Shown piece after piece: positions 36,245 to 48,950 of a stretch of DNA of 64,000 nt (its first letter is position 1; each line of letters begins with the position of its first letter). The notes under the pieces are model-generated. The model was not told where the DNA came from and did not search any database. It saw only the letters and a list, made by a program, of their open reading frames with translations. The position numbers and the translations under genes were made by a program. This DNA comes from Heterohyrax brucei (lineage: Eukaryota; Chordata; Mammalia; Hyracoidea; Procaviidae): assembly GCA_028571685.1 (NCBI GenBank), contig CM053143.1, positions 811,001 through 875,000 on the forward strand. The letters run 5' to 3'.

Positions 36245-36445
36245 AAGCAACAACGGTTGCCAACAAGTTGATCCCAACTCACGTCTACTACAAGTGTTTC
36301 AGCATAGAACTATATCCTTTGGGTTTTCAATGACAATGTCCATGACCTAGATTGCCAGGTCTGTCTTACAAGGCACCTCTGGGTAGACTTGAACAAGCAA
36401 CCTTTTGGTTAGTGGTGCAGTGCTTCACTGTTTATGCCACCCATG
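36245..36445 (-). mobile_element. RTE-tailed SINE (antisense)
   Basis: 'aagcaacaacggttgccaac', 'aagttgatcccaactcacg', 'ttgccaggtctgtcttacaag', 'gcacctctgggtagacttg' and 'ggttagtggtgcagtgcttc' match the longer SINE type also seen at 45072 and 61405. Confidence 0.7.
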
Positions 36446-36645
36446 TGAAGAATCACCTGTAGATGTTGGCTAAAACACAGAATAGTGTTTTAGAACTGGG
36501 CTCTTTAATTTCATAACTAGTAATTTCTCTTCAGGCTTCATGAAATCATTAATAAAATAGGATTACAAACTTGAGTTCAAATCCTGCTTTTGCCAGTTGA
36601 CAGCTGTGTGACATTGTGCAAGTCACTTAATTTCCTTATACTTCA

Positions 36646-37163
36646 TGTCATGGATTGAATTATGTCCTTCCACAAACGTGTATCAGTTTGGTGAGGCCAT
36701 GATTTCCAGTATTGTGTGATTATTTACCATTTTGTCTTCTGATGTGATTTTCTTATGTGTTGTAAATCCTACCTGTTAATGAAGTTAGAGAGGCTACAGC
36801 TGTGTTGATGAGGCAGGACTCCTTCTACAGGATTGGACTGTGCCTTGAACCAATCCCCTTTGAGCTATAAAAGAGAAAAATGAGCAGAGAGACAAGGGGA
36901 CCTCATATTACCATGAAAGCAGCAACGGAAACACAGAGTATCTTTTGATCCTAGGGTTCCTGTGCAGAGATCCTCCTGTTGGGGGAAATATTGATAACAA
37001 GGACTTTTCTCCAGAGCTAACACACAGAGAGAAAGCCTTCCCCTGAACCTGAAGCCCAGAATTTAGATTTTCAGTCCACTAGACTATGAGAGAATAAACT
37101 TCTGTTTCTTAAAATCATCCACTTGTGGTATTTCTGTTACAGCAGCACTATAAGACAAAGACA
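36646..37163 (+). mobile_element. Solo LTR, MaLR/ERVL-like (sense)
   Basis: Starts tgtcatggattgaattatgt and ends 'acagcagcactataagacaaagaca'. It has a TATA-like 'gctataaaagag' near 36866 and an AATAAA signal near 37092, the expected LTR parts. It is more diverged than the 1376 copy. No TSD seen. Confidence 0.78.
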
Positions 37164-37803
37164 ACTGGAACTTCTCATTGGTGAGGAGGCAGAATATACT
37201 GCTGAACTCAGGGGGCTACTGGGGAAAACAAGGGCATAATGCACATAAAGTGTGTCTGACAGTGGCTGGCACATGATTACTCTATAATGCTAAATATTAT
37301 GCTTGTCTCTTCACTATTAAAATGTAGAAACTCAGCAAAGACTTCATTTGTCCTTCTTTCAGTATCTTTGTGTTGACAGCTGGCATCAGTTTTTCTATTT
37401 AAAAAATAAAGTTCCAAACTCAGGAAATGTACAGTATCAGTCTTTAAATGACCAAATTGTTTTTAGAGAGTGTGAAAATCTTGTAACAACTAGGAGAAAG
37501 GAAGTTAAGTAAACTAGAGTGGAAAAAGTAATATTGAAAATGAAGAGTGTTTCTGAACTAAGAACGAGAGCTTAATTGTAGCTATTTTTCTAGTGGACTC
37601 TTATTATAGACATCATATCTGTATTCCTGAACTACTGTTTATAAACTTGTCAGCTCTTACTTAACGTGAAATATCTTGTGCTGGATCAAAGAAACAGTTA
37701 CATTCAATAAATGGCTCTGACAAGTTTCACCACATGTTTATTTGTAATAATCTTTATTTATCTTAAGGGTCTTTTTCTGTCACTGTCCATCTTTTTTTAA
37801 ATT
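37164..37803. other. Unique AT-rich spacer
   Basis: Nothing recognised. Confidence 0.45.
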
Positions 37804-37814
37804 TTCTAAAGTCA

Positions 37815-38780
37815 GGTGGAGTCAAGATGGCAGACTAAATGCATGTCTCCCTAAATCCCTCTAGAAACCAAGACCTGAAACGATACTTAAATGGAGCCTT
37901 CTGGATACCTACTGAGCCCTGGGATGGGGCATAGGGCTGTTAATTTGGACTTCATGCTACTGAATGCAAAACCTCCTCTTTTTCACTGACCCAGTCTTGG
38001 TGAGCACAGGCTTGCACAGACCAAAGGTAACTCAGCACTTCAATTTTTCTTTCCTCTGTCTTGGCCAGCAGGCAGAACTGGGATTTGACTAGCTGCTGGT
38101 CTCAGACGCACTGCTTGTGGGACTGGCAAGTGTAATTGCCAGGTTCTGAGAGCCTGGCTTTGGAATCTATACACCTTGGCTCCTCTGGCCTATCAGGAAA
38201 AGGAAAAGCCCAGGCAGAGGCCCCAGAAGGACTTGGTTCTTAGGCTGGGAAGTGCCTCCTGCTGAGGGAGAGTGCTTTTCTAGCAGGGAGGTGGTGTTCT
38301 GCACAGTGTCACCTGTGGCTGGGGCCCAGTAGCAGAAGCTGTGGACTCTGGGCATTTCAGCACTCTTGGCCTCTCTTTCCTCCAGGAGCCTGGTCCCAGC
38401 TGGCTGGCAAGCTTATGCGGGACACCTTCTTGTTTTGCTGGGAGGCAGGATAATCCATATGGAAGCCTCAGCTGGAACCAATTGCTGGGCTGGGAGGCAG
38501 TTCCTACCTGGAAGAGACTGCCTTTCCAACAGAAAAGCAAAATTCTATACAGTATCGCCGACAGCAGAGGTCAGTAGTCCTTCTGTACTTTGAGCTAGTT
38601 TATAATATCTGGGGTTCAACATAGAGGTGCTTACTTTGCCAGCTGGGAAGAGGGACATATACACCTGAAAACCTGACTGACTTTGGAAGTTGCCAGATAC
38701 TTTTTACTTCTCATCTTAAGACGGTCTAGAGAAACAACTGTGGTCGATCTTCATAGCATCTCTCTCAGCCTCTATTGACC
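37815..38780 (+). promoter_or_regulatory. L1-D 5' UTR with YY1-like motif
   Basis: Starts ggtggagtcaagatggcag. CAAGATGGC lies at 37823-37831, positions +9 to +17 of the element. Human L1 has a functional YY1 site with the same core at almost the same place, which fixes transcription start at the first base. The function here is inferred from that. Confidence 0.7.
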
Positions 38781-39741
38781 CCAAGGAAGCCCCAACAGCA
38801 GCAGACATTGGAGAGGGCAGTAACCTGGAAGTCACCAATAGCATCAGAAGGTCCCCAAAAGAAACCACCTCAGAACTTCCCAGATGAAGAAGCCTTTCTG
38901 AAACCATCAGAAGGTGAATACAAAAGGATTATATAAAGTGCCCTACTAGACTTTATACAAAATGCAGTGGAGCAAAACAAAAAATTAAGCAAGCTGTTCG
39001 ATCTGATGGAGCATAAGTACTCAGAAATCCAATAGATCAAGAACAAAGTCAAAGATACGGAAACTTCAATACAAAGCCACGAAAGCAGAATGAAACAAAT
39101 GGAAAAGAGAATTTCTGATTTGGAAGACAGAGTCACTGACTCCAGCACCTATGAGGAGAAATCAGACAAAACAAACAAGAAAAATGAAGAAGCATTAAGA
39201 AGCATGTGAGACTCTATTAAGAAGAACAATCTACGATTAATTGGAATTTCTGAACAGGGCAAGACACCTGAGAACACAGAGAGTATTGTTGCTGATTTGC
39301 TGACAAAAAACTTCCCAGAAATTATCAAAGAAGAGACTATAGATATCCAATACGTATCAAACACCACTTCATATAGATCTCAATAGAAAGACTCCAAGAC
39401 ATATTATAATCACACTCAACAAAATGAAACATAAGCAAAAACTCTTAAAGTCAGCAAGACTCAACGCAAAGCTAACATTCAGAGGGAAACCCTGTAGGCT
39501 TTCGTCTGATTTCTCAGCAGAAACTATGCTGACATGGAGATAGTGGCATGACACATTCAAAGCCGTGAAGGAAAAGAAATTCCAACCAAGAACTATATAT
39601 CCTGCAAAACTGTCTTTCAAATATGAAAATGAAATTAAGACATTCCCAAATAAACAGAAACTTAGAGACTTTGTAGAAACCAAACCAAAGCTAAAAGAAA
39701 TACTGAAAAGACCTCTTGACTTGGAAGAACAAAACCACTAA
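38780..39741 (+). pseudogene. L1-D ORF1 pseudogene
   Basis: Colinear with L1-C ORF1, but the start region is degraded and no ATGGGACC is left. Readable parts match the coiled-coil region ('gatctgatggagcataagta' coding) and the C-terminal domain ('ccaagaactatatatcctgc' coding). The same terminal ...EEQNH-stop occurs at 39724-39741. Several stops and frameshifts are present. Confidence 0.82.
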
Positions 39742-40164
39742 CTTTGTATTTCAGAAGGACACATTGTCCAGAATCCTACTCAGTTAGGAAAGGCTCCAAA
39801 CACAATCAAAGCTACAATAGTGAAAGAAATGATCTAGTGATCATATCGTGTAAACTATGATACCACCATATTAAAAAAGGGGTGTACTACAGTCATTATA
39901 GTCCTTCCAGATGGAGAGGAAGTTGACAAGAACGGTAGCAATCAAAACTGGATTTATATATAATTTATTAAGCAAGATCATAGGGGCAGCCGTAAAGCAC
40001 AATAAAGAACCAACAAGCCATATCAAGAAATGTAATACAAAAGTCTCAACCATCACAAAGCCAACCCTGAACAAAGTGAAAAATCAACTTGCAAAGAAGA
40101 ATGTCACAGAACAGATTAATAAGAACAACAGAGAACACATCAACTCAAAAAGAAACATATCACA

Positions 40165-43100
40165 ATGGCAGCACTGAAACATACCTGTCAATAATTAAAT
40201 TGAATGTCAGTGGACTGAATGCTCCAGTAAAGAGACATTGAGTGACATCTTGGATCAAAAGACATGACCAATCTATGCGTTGCCTACAAGAAACTCACCT
40301 TAGACCTAAAGATAAGAACAAACTGAAAATCAAAAGATGGAAGAATATATACCAAGCTAACAATGAACAAAGAAGAGCAGGAGTGGCAATTCTAATCTCA
40401 GATAAAATCAATTTTAATGTAAAATCCAGCATTGTAGACAAGGTAGGACACTATTTACTGCTGAAATGTTCAATACATAAGCAGGACTTAACAATATTAA
40501 ATATTTATGTATCTAATATTAGAGCACCTAAATACATCAAAGAAACAGTGACTACACTCAAAAAGGAGATAGATCACTTCACAATAATAGTAGGAGACTT
40601 GAATACTCCATTCTCAATATTGGATAGATCATCTAGAAAAAAGCTCAATAAAGACACAGAAGACCTTATTGCCACAATTGACCATCCAGACCTCATCAAC
40701 ATATGCAGAACTTTCTATCCATCAGCAGACGACTACACCTTCTTCTCAGTGCACATGGAACATTCTCCAGAACAGACCATGCGTTAGGACAGAAAGCAAT
40801 TCTCAACAAAATCCATACCACTGAATTAATGCAAAACATCCTCTCAGATCATAAAACCATAAAAGTTGAAATCAACAGCAGAAAAAACATAGATAGAAAG
40901 TGGAACTCATGGAAACTGAACAGCACCTTGTTCAAAAAACCATGGGTTATAGAAGAAATCAAGTATGAAATAAAGAAATTATGGATTCCAATGAAAATGA
41001 AAACACTTACTACCAGAATCTATGGGATACAACCAAAGCAGTGCTCAGAGGTCTGTTTATCTCCATAAATGCACACATCTGGAAGGAAGAAGGAAACCAA
41101 ATCAAAAAACTCAACCTACAGCTTGAACAAGAAGAGAGAGAACAACAGAGGAACCCCTCAAGCACCAGAAGAAAACAGATCATAAAGATTAGAGCAAAAC
41201 TAAATGAAGTAGAGAATAGAAGAACAAGTGAAAAAACTGAAAAGTCCAAAAGCTGGTTTATTGAAAAGATCAACAAAGTTGACAAACCACTGGCTAAACT
41301 TACTAAAGAAAAACAGGAATGGAAACAACCCAAATAAGATATGAAAGGGGAGTTGTCACTACAGATCCAGCAGAAATAAAAAATATCATAGCTGAATACT
41401 ATGAAAGGCTGTATTCTAAGAAATTTGAAAACCTAGAGGAAATGGACAAATTCCCTACTTCATATCACCTACCAAAATTATCACAAGTTGACGCAGAACA
41501 ACTTAATAAACCCATCACAAAGGAAGAGATTGAGAAAGTCATCCCCAAACTGCCAACCACAAAAAGCACAGGCCCCTATGTCTTCACTGCAGAATTTGAC
41601 CAAGCTTTTAGAGAAGAGATATCTCCAATACTACTGAGACTATTTCACAGTATAGAAAGGGATGGAGTACTCCCAGATTCATTCTATGAATCCAGCATAA
41701 CCCTGATACCAAAGCCAGGGAAAGATCCAACAAAAAAGGAGAACTACAGACAAATACCACTCATAAATCTAGATGCCAAAATCCTCAACAAAATTCTTGC
41801 CAATAGAATCCAAAAACTAATCCATCATGACCAAATTGAATTCATTCCAGGGATGCAAGGCTGGTTCAACATTAGAAAAACAATTAATGTGATTAACTGC
41901 ATAAATATCACAAAAGACAAGAATCACCTGATTTTGTCTACTGATGCAGAAAAGGCATTTGATAAAGTCCAACACCCATTCATTCTAAAACTCTCAGCAA
42001 AATAGGCATACATGGAAAATTCCTCAAGGCAGTAAGGGCTATTTATACAAAGCCAACTGCCTACGTCATCCTGAATAGAGAGAGAATGAAACAGTTTCCC
42101 TTGAGAACGGGAACTAGACAAGGATGCCCACTCTCACCTCTCCTATTCAACATAGTACTAGAAGTTCTAGCCAGAGCAATTAGACAAGACCAAGAAATAA
42201 TGGGCATCTGCATCAGCAAAGAAGAAGTCAAAATCTCCACATTTCCAGATGATATGATTATATATGCAGAGAATCCCAAAGAATCCATAGGGAAACTACT
42301 CAAACTGATACAAGAGTTCAGAAAAGTCTCAGGATACAAGATAAACATACGTAAATCAGTAGGATTCCTTTATACCAATAACAAGACTGTTAATGAAGAA
42401 ATCATCAAATCAATACCATTTACTACAGCTCCTAAGAAGATAAAGTACCTAGGAATAAATCTAACGAGGGAAATAACAGACCTTTACAAGGAGAACTACA
42501 AACCCTTACTACAAGAAACTGAGAGAGACTTACATAAATGGAGAAACCTACCCTGCTCATGGATAGGAAGACTTAACATTGTGAAAATTTCTGTTTTACC
42601 CAAAGCAATCTGCTTATATAATGCAGTCACAATACAAGTTCCAGTGTTTTTTTAATGAGATGGAGAAACAAATCACCAGTTTTGTTTTGGAAGGGAAGAA
42701 ACCCTGGATAAGTAAAGCATTACTAAAGAAGAAGAACACACTGGTGTCTCCTTACCCAACCTTAGAACCTACTACACTGCCACAGTAGTCAAAACAGCCT
42801 GTTACTGGTACAAAAAGAGACAGATAGATCAATAGATCAGAATCGAGACCCCAGAGATGACATCATCTGCCTATGAACAGTTGAGATTCGACAAGGGCCT
42901 GAAGATATTAAACTGGGGTAAAAACAATCTCTTCAACAAATGGAACTGGCAAAATTGGATGTCCATCTGCACTAAATGAAAATAAGATCCATATCTTACA
43001 CCTTATACAAAAACCAACTCAAACTGGATAAAATACCTAAATATCAAATCTAAAACGATAAAGCTCATCCAAGAGAAAGTAGGAACAACAACGGAAGGTT

Positions 43101-43963
43101 TAATACACAACATAGACAGACTTCGAAATCTGTTAAACAAACCACAACCAACAGAAGTGAAAATTGGTAAATGGGAACTACTAAGAATGAATGACTTTTG
43201 CTCATCCAAAGACTTTATTACTAGAATTAAAAGGCCACCTACAGAATGGGAAAAAATATTCAGCAACTCTATGTCAGATTAATGCCTGATCTTCATAATT
43301 TATAAGGTACTACAAAATATCAACAAGAAAAAGATAAATCATCCAATTAAGTGATGGGCAAAAGAGATGGACAAACACTTCTCTAAACAGGAGATCCAGG
43401 CAGCCAAAAAACACATGCGGACATCTTGATGATCATTAGCTATTAAAGAATCTCAGATCAAAATGACAATGAGATACCATCTCACCCTAATGAGGTTGGC
43501 CATGATCCAAAAAAACACAAAACACCAAATGTTGGAGAGGCTGTGGAGAGTTTGAAACTCTCCTACACTGCTGGTGGGAATGTAAAATGGTGCAACCTCT
43601 TGGGAAAGCAATCTGGCACTCCCTTAAAATAATGGATATAGATATATCATTTGACTCAGTAGTTCCACTGCCTGGAATATATCCTACAGAATCAAGGCCA
43701 TTCACACCTACTGATATGTGCACACAAATGTTCATCGCTGCACGGTCCACAATAGCAAAAAGATGGAATCAACCCTGATGCCAACAACAGAAGAATGGAT
43801 AGGTAAACTATTCTATGTATACGCAATAGAACACTATGCAATGATAAAGAACAATGATGATTTCAGTAAACATCTCATAACCTGGTTTCAACTGGAGGAC
43901 GTTTGGTTGAGTGAAAGCAGTCAGTGACAAAAGGACAAATATTGTATGAGGCCCCTACAATAA
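40165..43963 (+). pseudogene. L1-D ORF2 (endonuclease-reverse transcriptase) pseudogene
   Basis: The ATG at 40165 is followed by a one-base loss, then a TGA at 40239-40241 at the same codon as in L1-C. The endonuclease is otherwise open from 40242 to 40787 (QETHLRPKDKNKLKIK; VGDLNTPFSILDRSS). RT pieces lie at 40981-41337, 41319-42005 and 42086-42655 in shifted frames. The catalytic box reads FPDD near 42242-42253 instead of FADD, and the C-terminal part is split. The 3799-base span is not a multiple of three. It is inactive. Confidence 0.9.
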
Positions 43964-44951
43964 GAACTCAAAACCAGACTTGTGCATAGAAGAAAAGACT
44001 CTTTGATGGCTGCAAAGGAGGGGAGGGAGGGACAGTAGGGGAGAGGGTTTAGATTAGATAGTTGTTAGAAATTTCATTGGGTGAAACTCGTGACAGCACA
44101 CATTAGTAAGAAGATCAATATTAACAGGACTTTACAACTTGTGTACTCCTCCCATCTTAACCCAATATTGCAAGGACAGAGTAGCTTTGGCGGGGAGCTG
44201 GGGACCATGCTGTCAGAGGAAATCGAGCCCAACTGGCACAACCAGCGTTTTGCCAATGAGGTCTCTCTGAATCCCACATTGATGAGTGGTGCCTCGGGTC
44301 TTAAAAGCTGCCAAGCTGCCATCTGAGGGTACAGCAAATGGTCCCAACTCAGGAGGAATGGATGATCACCAAGGTCCATAACGACATGGGGGAAAGAGAA
44401 TCCAGAAGACAGAGACCCACGTGAGTGGATGTCTACATTGACTTGTGACCAGAAGAACCAGATGGTGCCCGGCCACCACCAGTGATAGCCACGATGGAGC
44501 TCACAAAGTTGGATCTCACTGGCATCACAAGTATAAATAGGGATACTCCCCGAGATCTCCACTAAAAAGACTGCAATTGGTGGTCCAGAGGCCTCAGAGT
44601 TCTCTGGGGAGCAGGGCCCCTGCCCCTGATGCTGTCCCTGTCCCTAAATCATAATGAAGGTCAACTTTTCAGACAGCAGTGGATTGGACTTGGAGATGAA
44701 GAGGGACATGTTGTGTGGGCATTTTATGGTTCCAGACATCTATAGGAGGTCGTCCTGTTGACCTCATACCGGAGGAAAAGGAATTGGTGGAGAGGAGAAG
44801 AGAGGAAACTGTTGGGAAGATAAGACATGTATGGAGCAGAGAGGAAGAGTATGCTTTCACCGTGCAAGGAGAGCAGTGGAAACTGCATGTAGGTCAGGAT
44901 GCAAATTTATATGGGAATGTACATTTTCATTCAATCATAATAAAAGAAAAA
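43964..44951 (+). other. L1-D 3' UTR
   Basis: Colinear with the L1-A and L1-C tails. A G-rich tract runs from about 44018 to 44048 (ggaggggagggagggacag then ggggagaggg). It ends 'cattcaatcataataaaag' and A-rich. Confidence 0.85.
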
Positions 44952-45071
44952 TTCTAAAGTCAAAGAAATTGTAAGTTATTCCTATGGAGGAGCATTTTAA
45001 AAGGAGCATTAAATGCACTAAACTCTACAGGCTATCAATTTGGTTTCCTTACAAAGTACAGGTTTTTTTAA

Positions 45072-45285
45072 TGCTGCTCAGTTGCTGCCAAGATGTTTCT
45101 GCCTTGTGGTGAGTCCATGTGTGTCAGGGTAGAACTGTCCTCCATAGGGCTTTTCGTGGCTAGTTTTTTCAGAACTGGATCACCAGCACTTTCTTTGAGG
45201 CACCTCTGGTTCAGCTTGGACCTCTAACCTTTTTGTTGATAGCCCAGCACATTAACCATTTGCACTATCCAGGGAACACTGATGT
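45072..45285 (-). mobile_element. RTE-tailed SINE (antisense)
   Basis: 'gctgctcagttgctgccaag', 'cagggtagaactgtcctcc', 'cactttctttgaggcacctc' and 'aaccatttgcactatccaggg': the longer tRNA-headed elephant SINE type. Confidence 0.72.
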
Positions 45286-45995
45286 TTTGTGTCAATATCA
45301 AGCTGAATATGAATGATTTAAAGAGCCAATGTAGGTATCATCTTAGGGCATAAATTAAAAATATAGAGAATAACTGTGTCAGTACGTTTAGCAGGATTTT
45401 CAAATACGAGAACCGGTACACATTTCAGTATTGGCAAAAGACAAAGACTTTATATCTTACCTGGGAAAAGAATGGGATAGCATCTTTTGCAGTCCAAATA
45501 ACTGAGAACTTTCCGAGTCATCAAGTTCTGGTTCGTTTTTGCTTAGCAGTGCTACATTTATCTCTTTCCTGTTATATTTTGCAATGAGCACCAAGAAGAA
45601 ACCAGGTTATGCCTTCAAAACTCGGCTTGGAAATCTTGGGGAAATGACAAGCATCTTTTTTCCTCCTGTTTATAATCGCTTACTCCTGTTTCTCACTTTG
45701 GCCCTTGACAGCAACCCCTTTGATGTCCCTGTTTCTACCAACAGTCTATTACAATATACATATTCTTTAAGATGATAAAAGTTTTCTCTATCATCTTGCT
45801 CACAACCTTCTGAGTCCTCAGTAGAAGAGTTTTTAATATCCATGTATCCACTAACAGTCCGTAGAAGTCAATTCAGGTTTTTGCTTTTTTAAAATAATCA
45901 TGCTCCACAAAATTCTTCTAGCCTCTACCCATATTCCAGTTAGAAAGGTCTTCTGCATTCTAGGTACTTGTTATAGCAACACTTCATATCCGGTA
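45286..45995. other. Unique spacer
   Basis: Nothing recognised. The 78-codon ORF at 45539-45775 has no family features. Confidence 0.45.
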
Positions 45996-45997
45996 CT

Positions 45998-46460
45998 AAA
46001 TTGTTAGTTTCCTATTGGTGTTGTAACAAATTAACACAATCTTAAAGGCTTAACACAATGAAAACTTGTTATTTTCTATTTCTGAAAGTCAGAGATCTGT
46101 AAAGTGTCTTGATGGACTAAAATCAATGTACTGACAGGGTTCTATTCCTTTCTGAAGATTTGAGGAGAAGAATCCGTTTTCTGCATTTTTCCAGTTTGTA
46201 CTGGCTGCCCACACTTCCTGATGTGTGCCTCCCTTCTATCTTCAAAACCAGTAATTGCTCACTATGACTTTGTTGCATTGCATCACTCTGTCAGACTTGG
46301 ACACTGAATCCCTTGCTTCCCTTTTTCACCTGCAAGGACCCTTGTCATTTCCTTGGATCTACATTGATAATCTAGGATAATGTCCCTATCACAAAGTCAG
46401 TTGATTACTAAGTCTAATCTGAAGCCTTAATTCTCCAGGATCATTATTCTGTCCACAAAA
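45998..46460 (-). mobile_element. Old MaLR/MLT1-type LTR (antisense)
   Basis: Starts ttgttagtttcctattggtg, has 'ggacccttgtcatttccttgg' and 'gataatctaggataatgtcc', and ends 'ggatcattattctgtccac'. This is the antisense order of a classic eutherian MaLR LTR, clearly older than the 1376-type LTRs. Confidence 0.7.
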
Positions 46461-46644
46461 GCCTATTTGCAAAGATCATCTATTTGGCAAAAAGTAGTAG
46501 ACTACATTTTTATCCCTCAAAATCTCTTCGACACTGAGCAACACCAATGCATGTGTCTACCAGGATTAGAAATGTAACACCTCAACTTCACGTGATTTGC
46601 TTTTTATAACATCTGACATTCCAAAAAAGATGTTGTAGAGTGCT

Positions 46645-47568
46645 AGTGTAAGTTGTGTTGGGTGCAATCAAGTTGATTCTAACTCATAGCTACCCTATGT
46701 ACAATAAAATGAAACACTATCCTCCCAATAACCGTCCTGCTTGAGCCCATTCTTGCAGTCACTGTGTCAGTCCTCCTGGTTGAGGGTCTTCTTCTTCACT
46801 GACCCTCTTCTTTATCAAGCACGATGTCCTTCTCCAGAGACTGGCTCCTCCTGTAACATGTCTGGAGTACATGAGACGGAAACCTTGCCATCTTGTTTGC
46901 ACGGAGCACTCTGACTGTATTTCTTCCAAGACAGTCTTGCTCATTTTTATGGCAGTCCATGGTAAATTCAGTATTCTTTTCCAGTGCCATAATTCAAATG
47001 AATCAATTCTCTTTGGTTTTCCTTACTTAGTGTGTAGCTTTCACATGTGTATGAGGTAATTTAAAACATTATGGCTTGGGTCAGTGTCTTAGTCACCTGG
47101 TACTGCTCCAACAGAAAATACCACGAGTGGAAGGCTTGATGAAGAGAAATTTTATTGACAAAGCCCAGTAAGCCGTAAATCCACCGATAAGTTACAAGTC
47201 CATTGAAGATCACAGTCCAATAGGCTAAGTCCAAATCCAGTGACAGCATCTTGGCACAGGAACCTCAGGTCCAAAGGACATACTCTGCTCTGGGTCATGC
47301 TTTCTCGGCAGTGTGAGGGTCCCAACTTCCTCTTCTCACTTCTCTCCCTTATATCCTACAAGCTTGTAGCTTGAATTGTGGCCCCCTAAGACAACTGCAA
47401 CCCATTCTCCATCATCAATATCACAGAGGCGGGATTCACAACACATGGGAGGAATGGCACCAAATTGGGACTCATAACCAAGTCAAATCAATACATACAT
47501 TTTGGAGGGGATACAATTCAATTCATGGCAGTCAGGTACATCTTCATCCTCAAAATGGCTTCTTTGCT
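46645..47568 (-). mobile_element. RTE LINE 3' end (antisense), split by an LTR
   Basis: 46645-47084 is the reverse complement of the RTE C-terminus and 3' UTR ('gttgggtgcaatcaagttgat', 'gttgagggtcttcttcttcac', 'ggcagtccatggtaaattcag', 'cattatggcttgggtcag'). After the LTR (47085-47530) the next RTE bases follow at 47531 ('gtcaggtacatcttcatcctc') to about 47568. Confidence 0.87.
47085..47530 (-). mobile_element. Solo LTR, MaLR/ERVL-like, inside an RTE
   Basis: 446 bp, starts tgtcttagtcacctggtact and ends acaattcaattcatggca. The 5-bp TSD gtcag is perfect (47080-47084 and 47531-47535), and removing one copy restores the RTE text. Confidence 0.88.
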
Positions 47569-48214
47569 TAGTGTAGTGGCTGTTTGACCTGATATATTTG
47601 AAACAACTTGATGAAATATTCAGTTACTTATTTACTGATTCAACAGTCCTCCTATTAAATGTCTGTTATGAAATGTGTTCCTTTTAGGCACTTAGACCAC
47701 CAAGATTATTTCCTTAATTTCAAGGAACGATTGGTAGTATTTTCAGAGCATATCAAACATGCAGATTGCCCACTATCACCATTTTTATTTAAATAGTATA
47801 CTGGAAGTCCTAGCCAGATCCATAAGGCAAGAAAGGGAAATAAATGGCATCAAAATCGGAAATGAAGAAGTAAAACTATCTCTCTTTACAGATGACATGA
47901 TCCTATACATAGAAAGTCTCAGAGATTACATAAGAAAGCTTCTGAGTCTAGTAGAAAAATTCTGCAAAGTGGCAGGATACAAGATTATCACACAAAAATT
48001 GGTCTGGTTCTTTTACACTAACAAGGGCTGGAAGTGGAGGAGAAGGCTTCATGAAAGTATAACCGCACAGCTATAATTTTGCCAGATACTAACCACCCTT
48101 ATTCCTATGATCATCTGCGTTTTTATAGCTGCTCCTCTGTTTTTGCCTTATTTAAAGCCCGTCTGCTCCTAGTTTGCCTCCAGGTAAGCATAGTGTAGTG
48201 GCTATCTGACCTGA
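47569..48214. repeat. 24-bp direct repeats about 620 bp apart
   Basis: 47569-47592 and 48191-48214 agree at 22 of 24 positions (tagtgtagtggct..tgacctga). The old L1 RT fragment lies between them. Confidence 0.75.
47759..48030 (+). mobile_element. Old L1 ORF2 fragment (RT motifs)
   Basis: An open stretch encodes LEVLARSIRQEREINGIKIG and then LFTDDMILYIESLRD, the L1 RT region around motif C (FADD form reads FTDD). It is much more diverged than L1-A to L1-D and truncated at both ends. Confidence 0.85.
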
Positions 48215-48950
48215 GCAAATGCGTTGAGTCTAAAATGGGACCAGATTAGATGACAGCATTTTGCAGAATATATAGGAGGTGGATAGAAACAATGTGTCTC
48301 AGAGTTCCCTGCTGTGAAGAGGATTGCAGAATTATCATGATTATGATTTCACAATGCAATAGATTAACAGATTCAGAAAGGCCATTTAAAAATACAAATG
48401 CCAGAATTTTTTTCTCTGTGCTAGAAATGCATACATGAAGAACGAATGGAACTAAACGCACAGAACCAAGTGGAATCAGAGTCTTACTCAAGATGTAAGT
48501 ATCCTACAGCCGTGGAACTGCATTTGCTACACAGCTGGGCTTTAAATCCAGGACAGGAAAACCAGTCCTGCTGATATCAGCTTCCCAACAAAAATGATAC
48601 GTTTTTTTTTTTTTTACCAGGAAAAGTAAATTAGAAACCTTTTTTCCCCCCAAACCATTACAAAGTGAAGAAGATACCAATTTTTTTAAGTAGGCCAGAT
48701 TTTTCTGGAATCTCTTCCCCTTTTTATTTCCCTTTCTTTTGTCTCCTTCTTCTCGGTCTGCTGCCTCCACACAATAAATCTGGGAAGGCAATTGGGGCAG
48801 TCACAGAGGCCTGGACTCCGTGTCCCTGGCCTAGTCTGGGCATAGAGGGTGGGACTCAGCCCAGAGCTGGCTGTCCACAGCAGGTTTCAATATAGAGTTT
48901 CCTTACACTTTGCCTGTGCTAGACCCAGGGCAAAAAGCAGCGGCAGACAA
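48080..48950. other. Unique region upstream of the CpG island
   Basis: No repeat recognised. A consensus-like splice donor (agatgtaagta) lies near 48493-48503, and an AATAAA near 48773. GC content rises from about 48790 onward. No ORF with domain features. Confidence 0.4.

Larger units (their letters stand above)
37815..44951 (+). mobile_element. L1-D: full-length LINE-1
   Basis: 7137 bp flanked by a perfect 11-bp TSD, ttctaaagtca (37804-37814 and 44952-44962). Order is 5' UTR 37815-38780, ORF1 remnant to 39741, ORF2 40165-43963 and 3' UTR to 44951. It is more damaged than L1-C, with several frameshifts and stops in both ORFs. Confidence 0.94.

Noticed and set aside
35908-36266. 118-codon minus-strand ORF
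   Set aside because: Overlaps two SINE remnants and spacer; no domain recognised.
46446-46644. Possible CRISPR-like or tandem array in SINE/RTE-rich parts
   Set aside because: Repeated short words there come from dispersed SINE and RTE copies, not from regularly spaced repeats.
48493-48503. Isolated splice-donor consensus (agatgtaagta)
   Set aside because: No supporting exon, reading frame or promoter on its left. Single donor-like matches occur often by chance.
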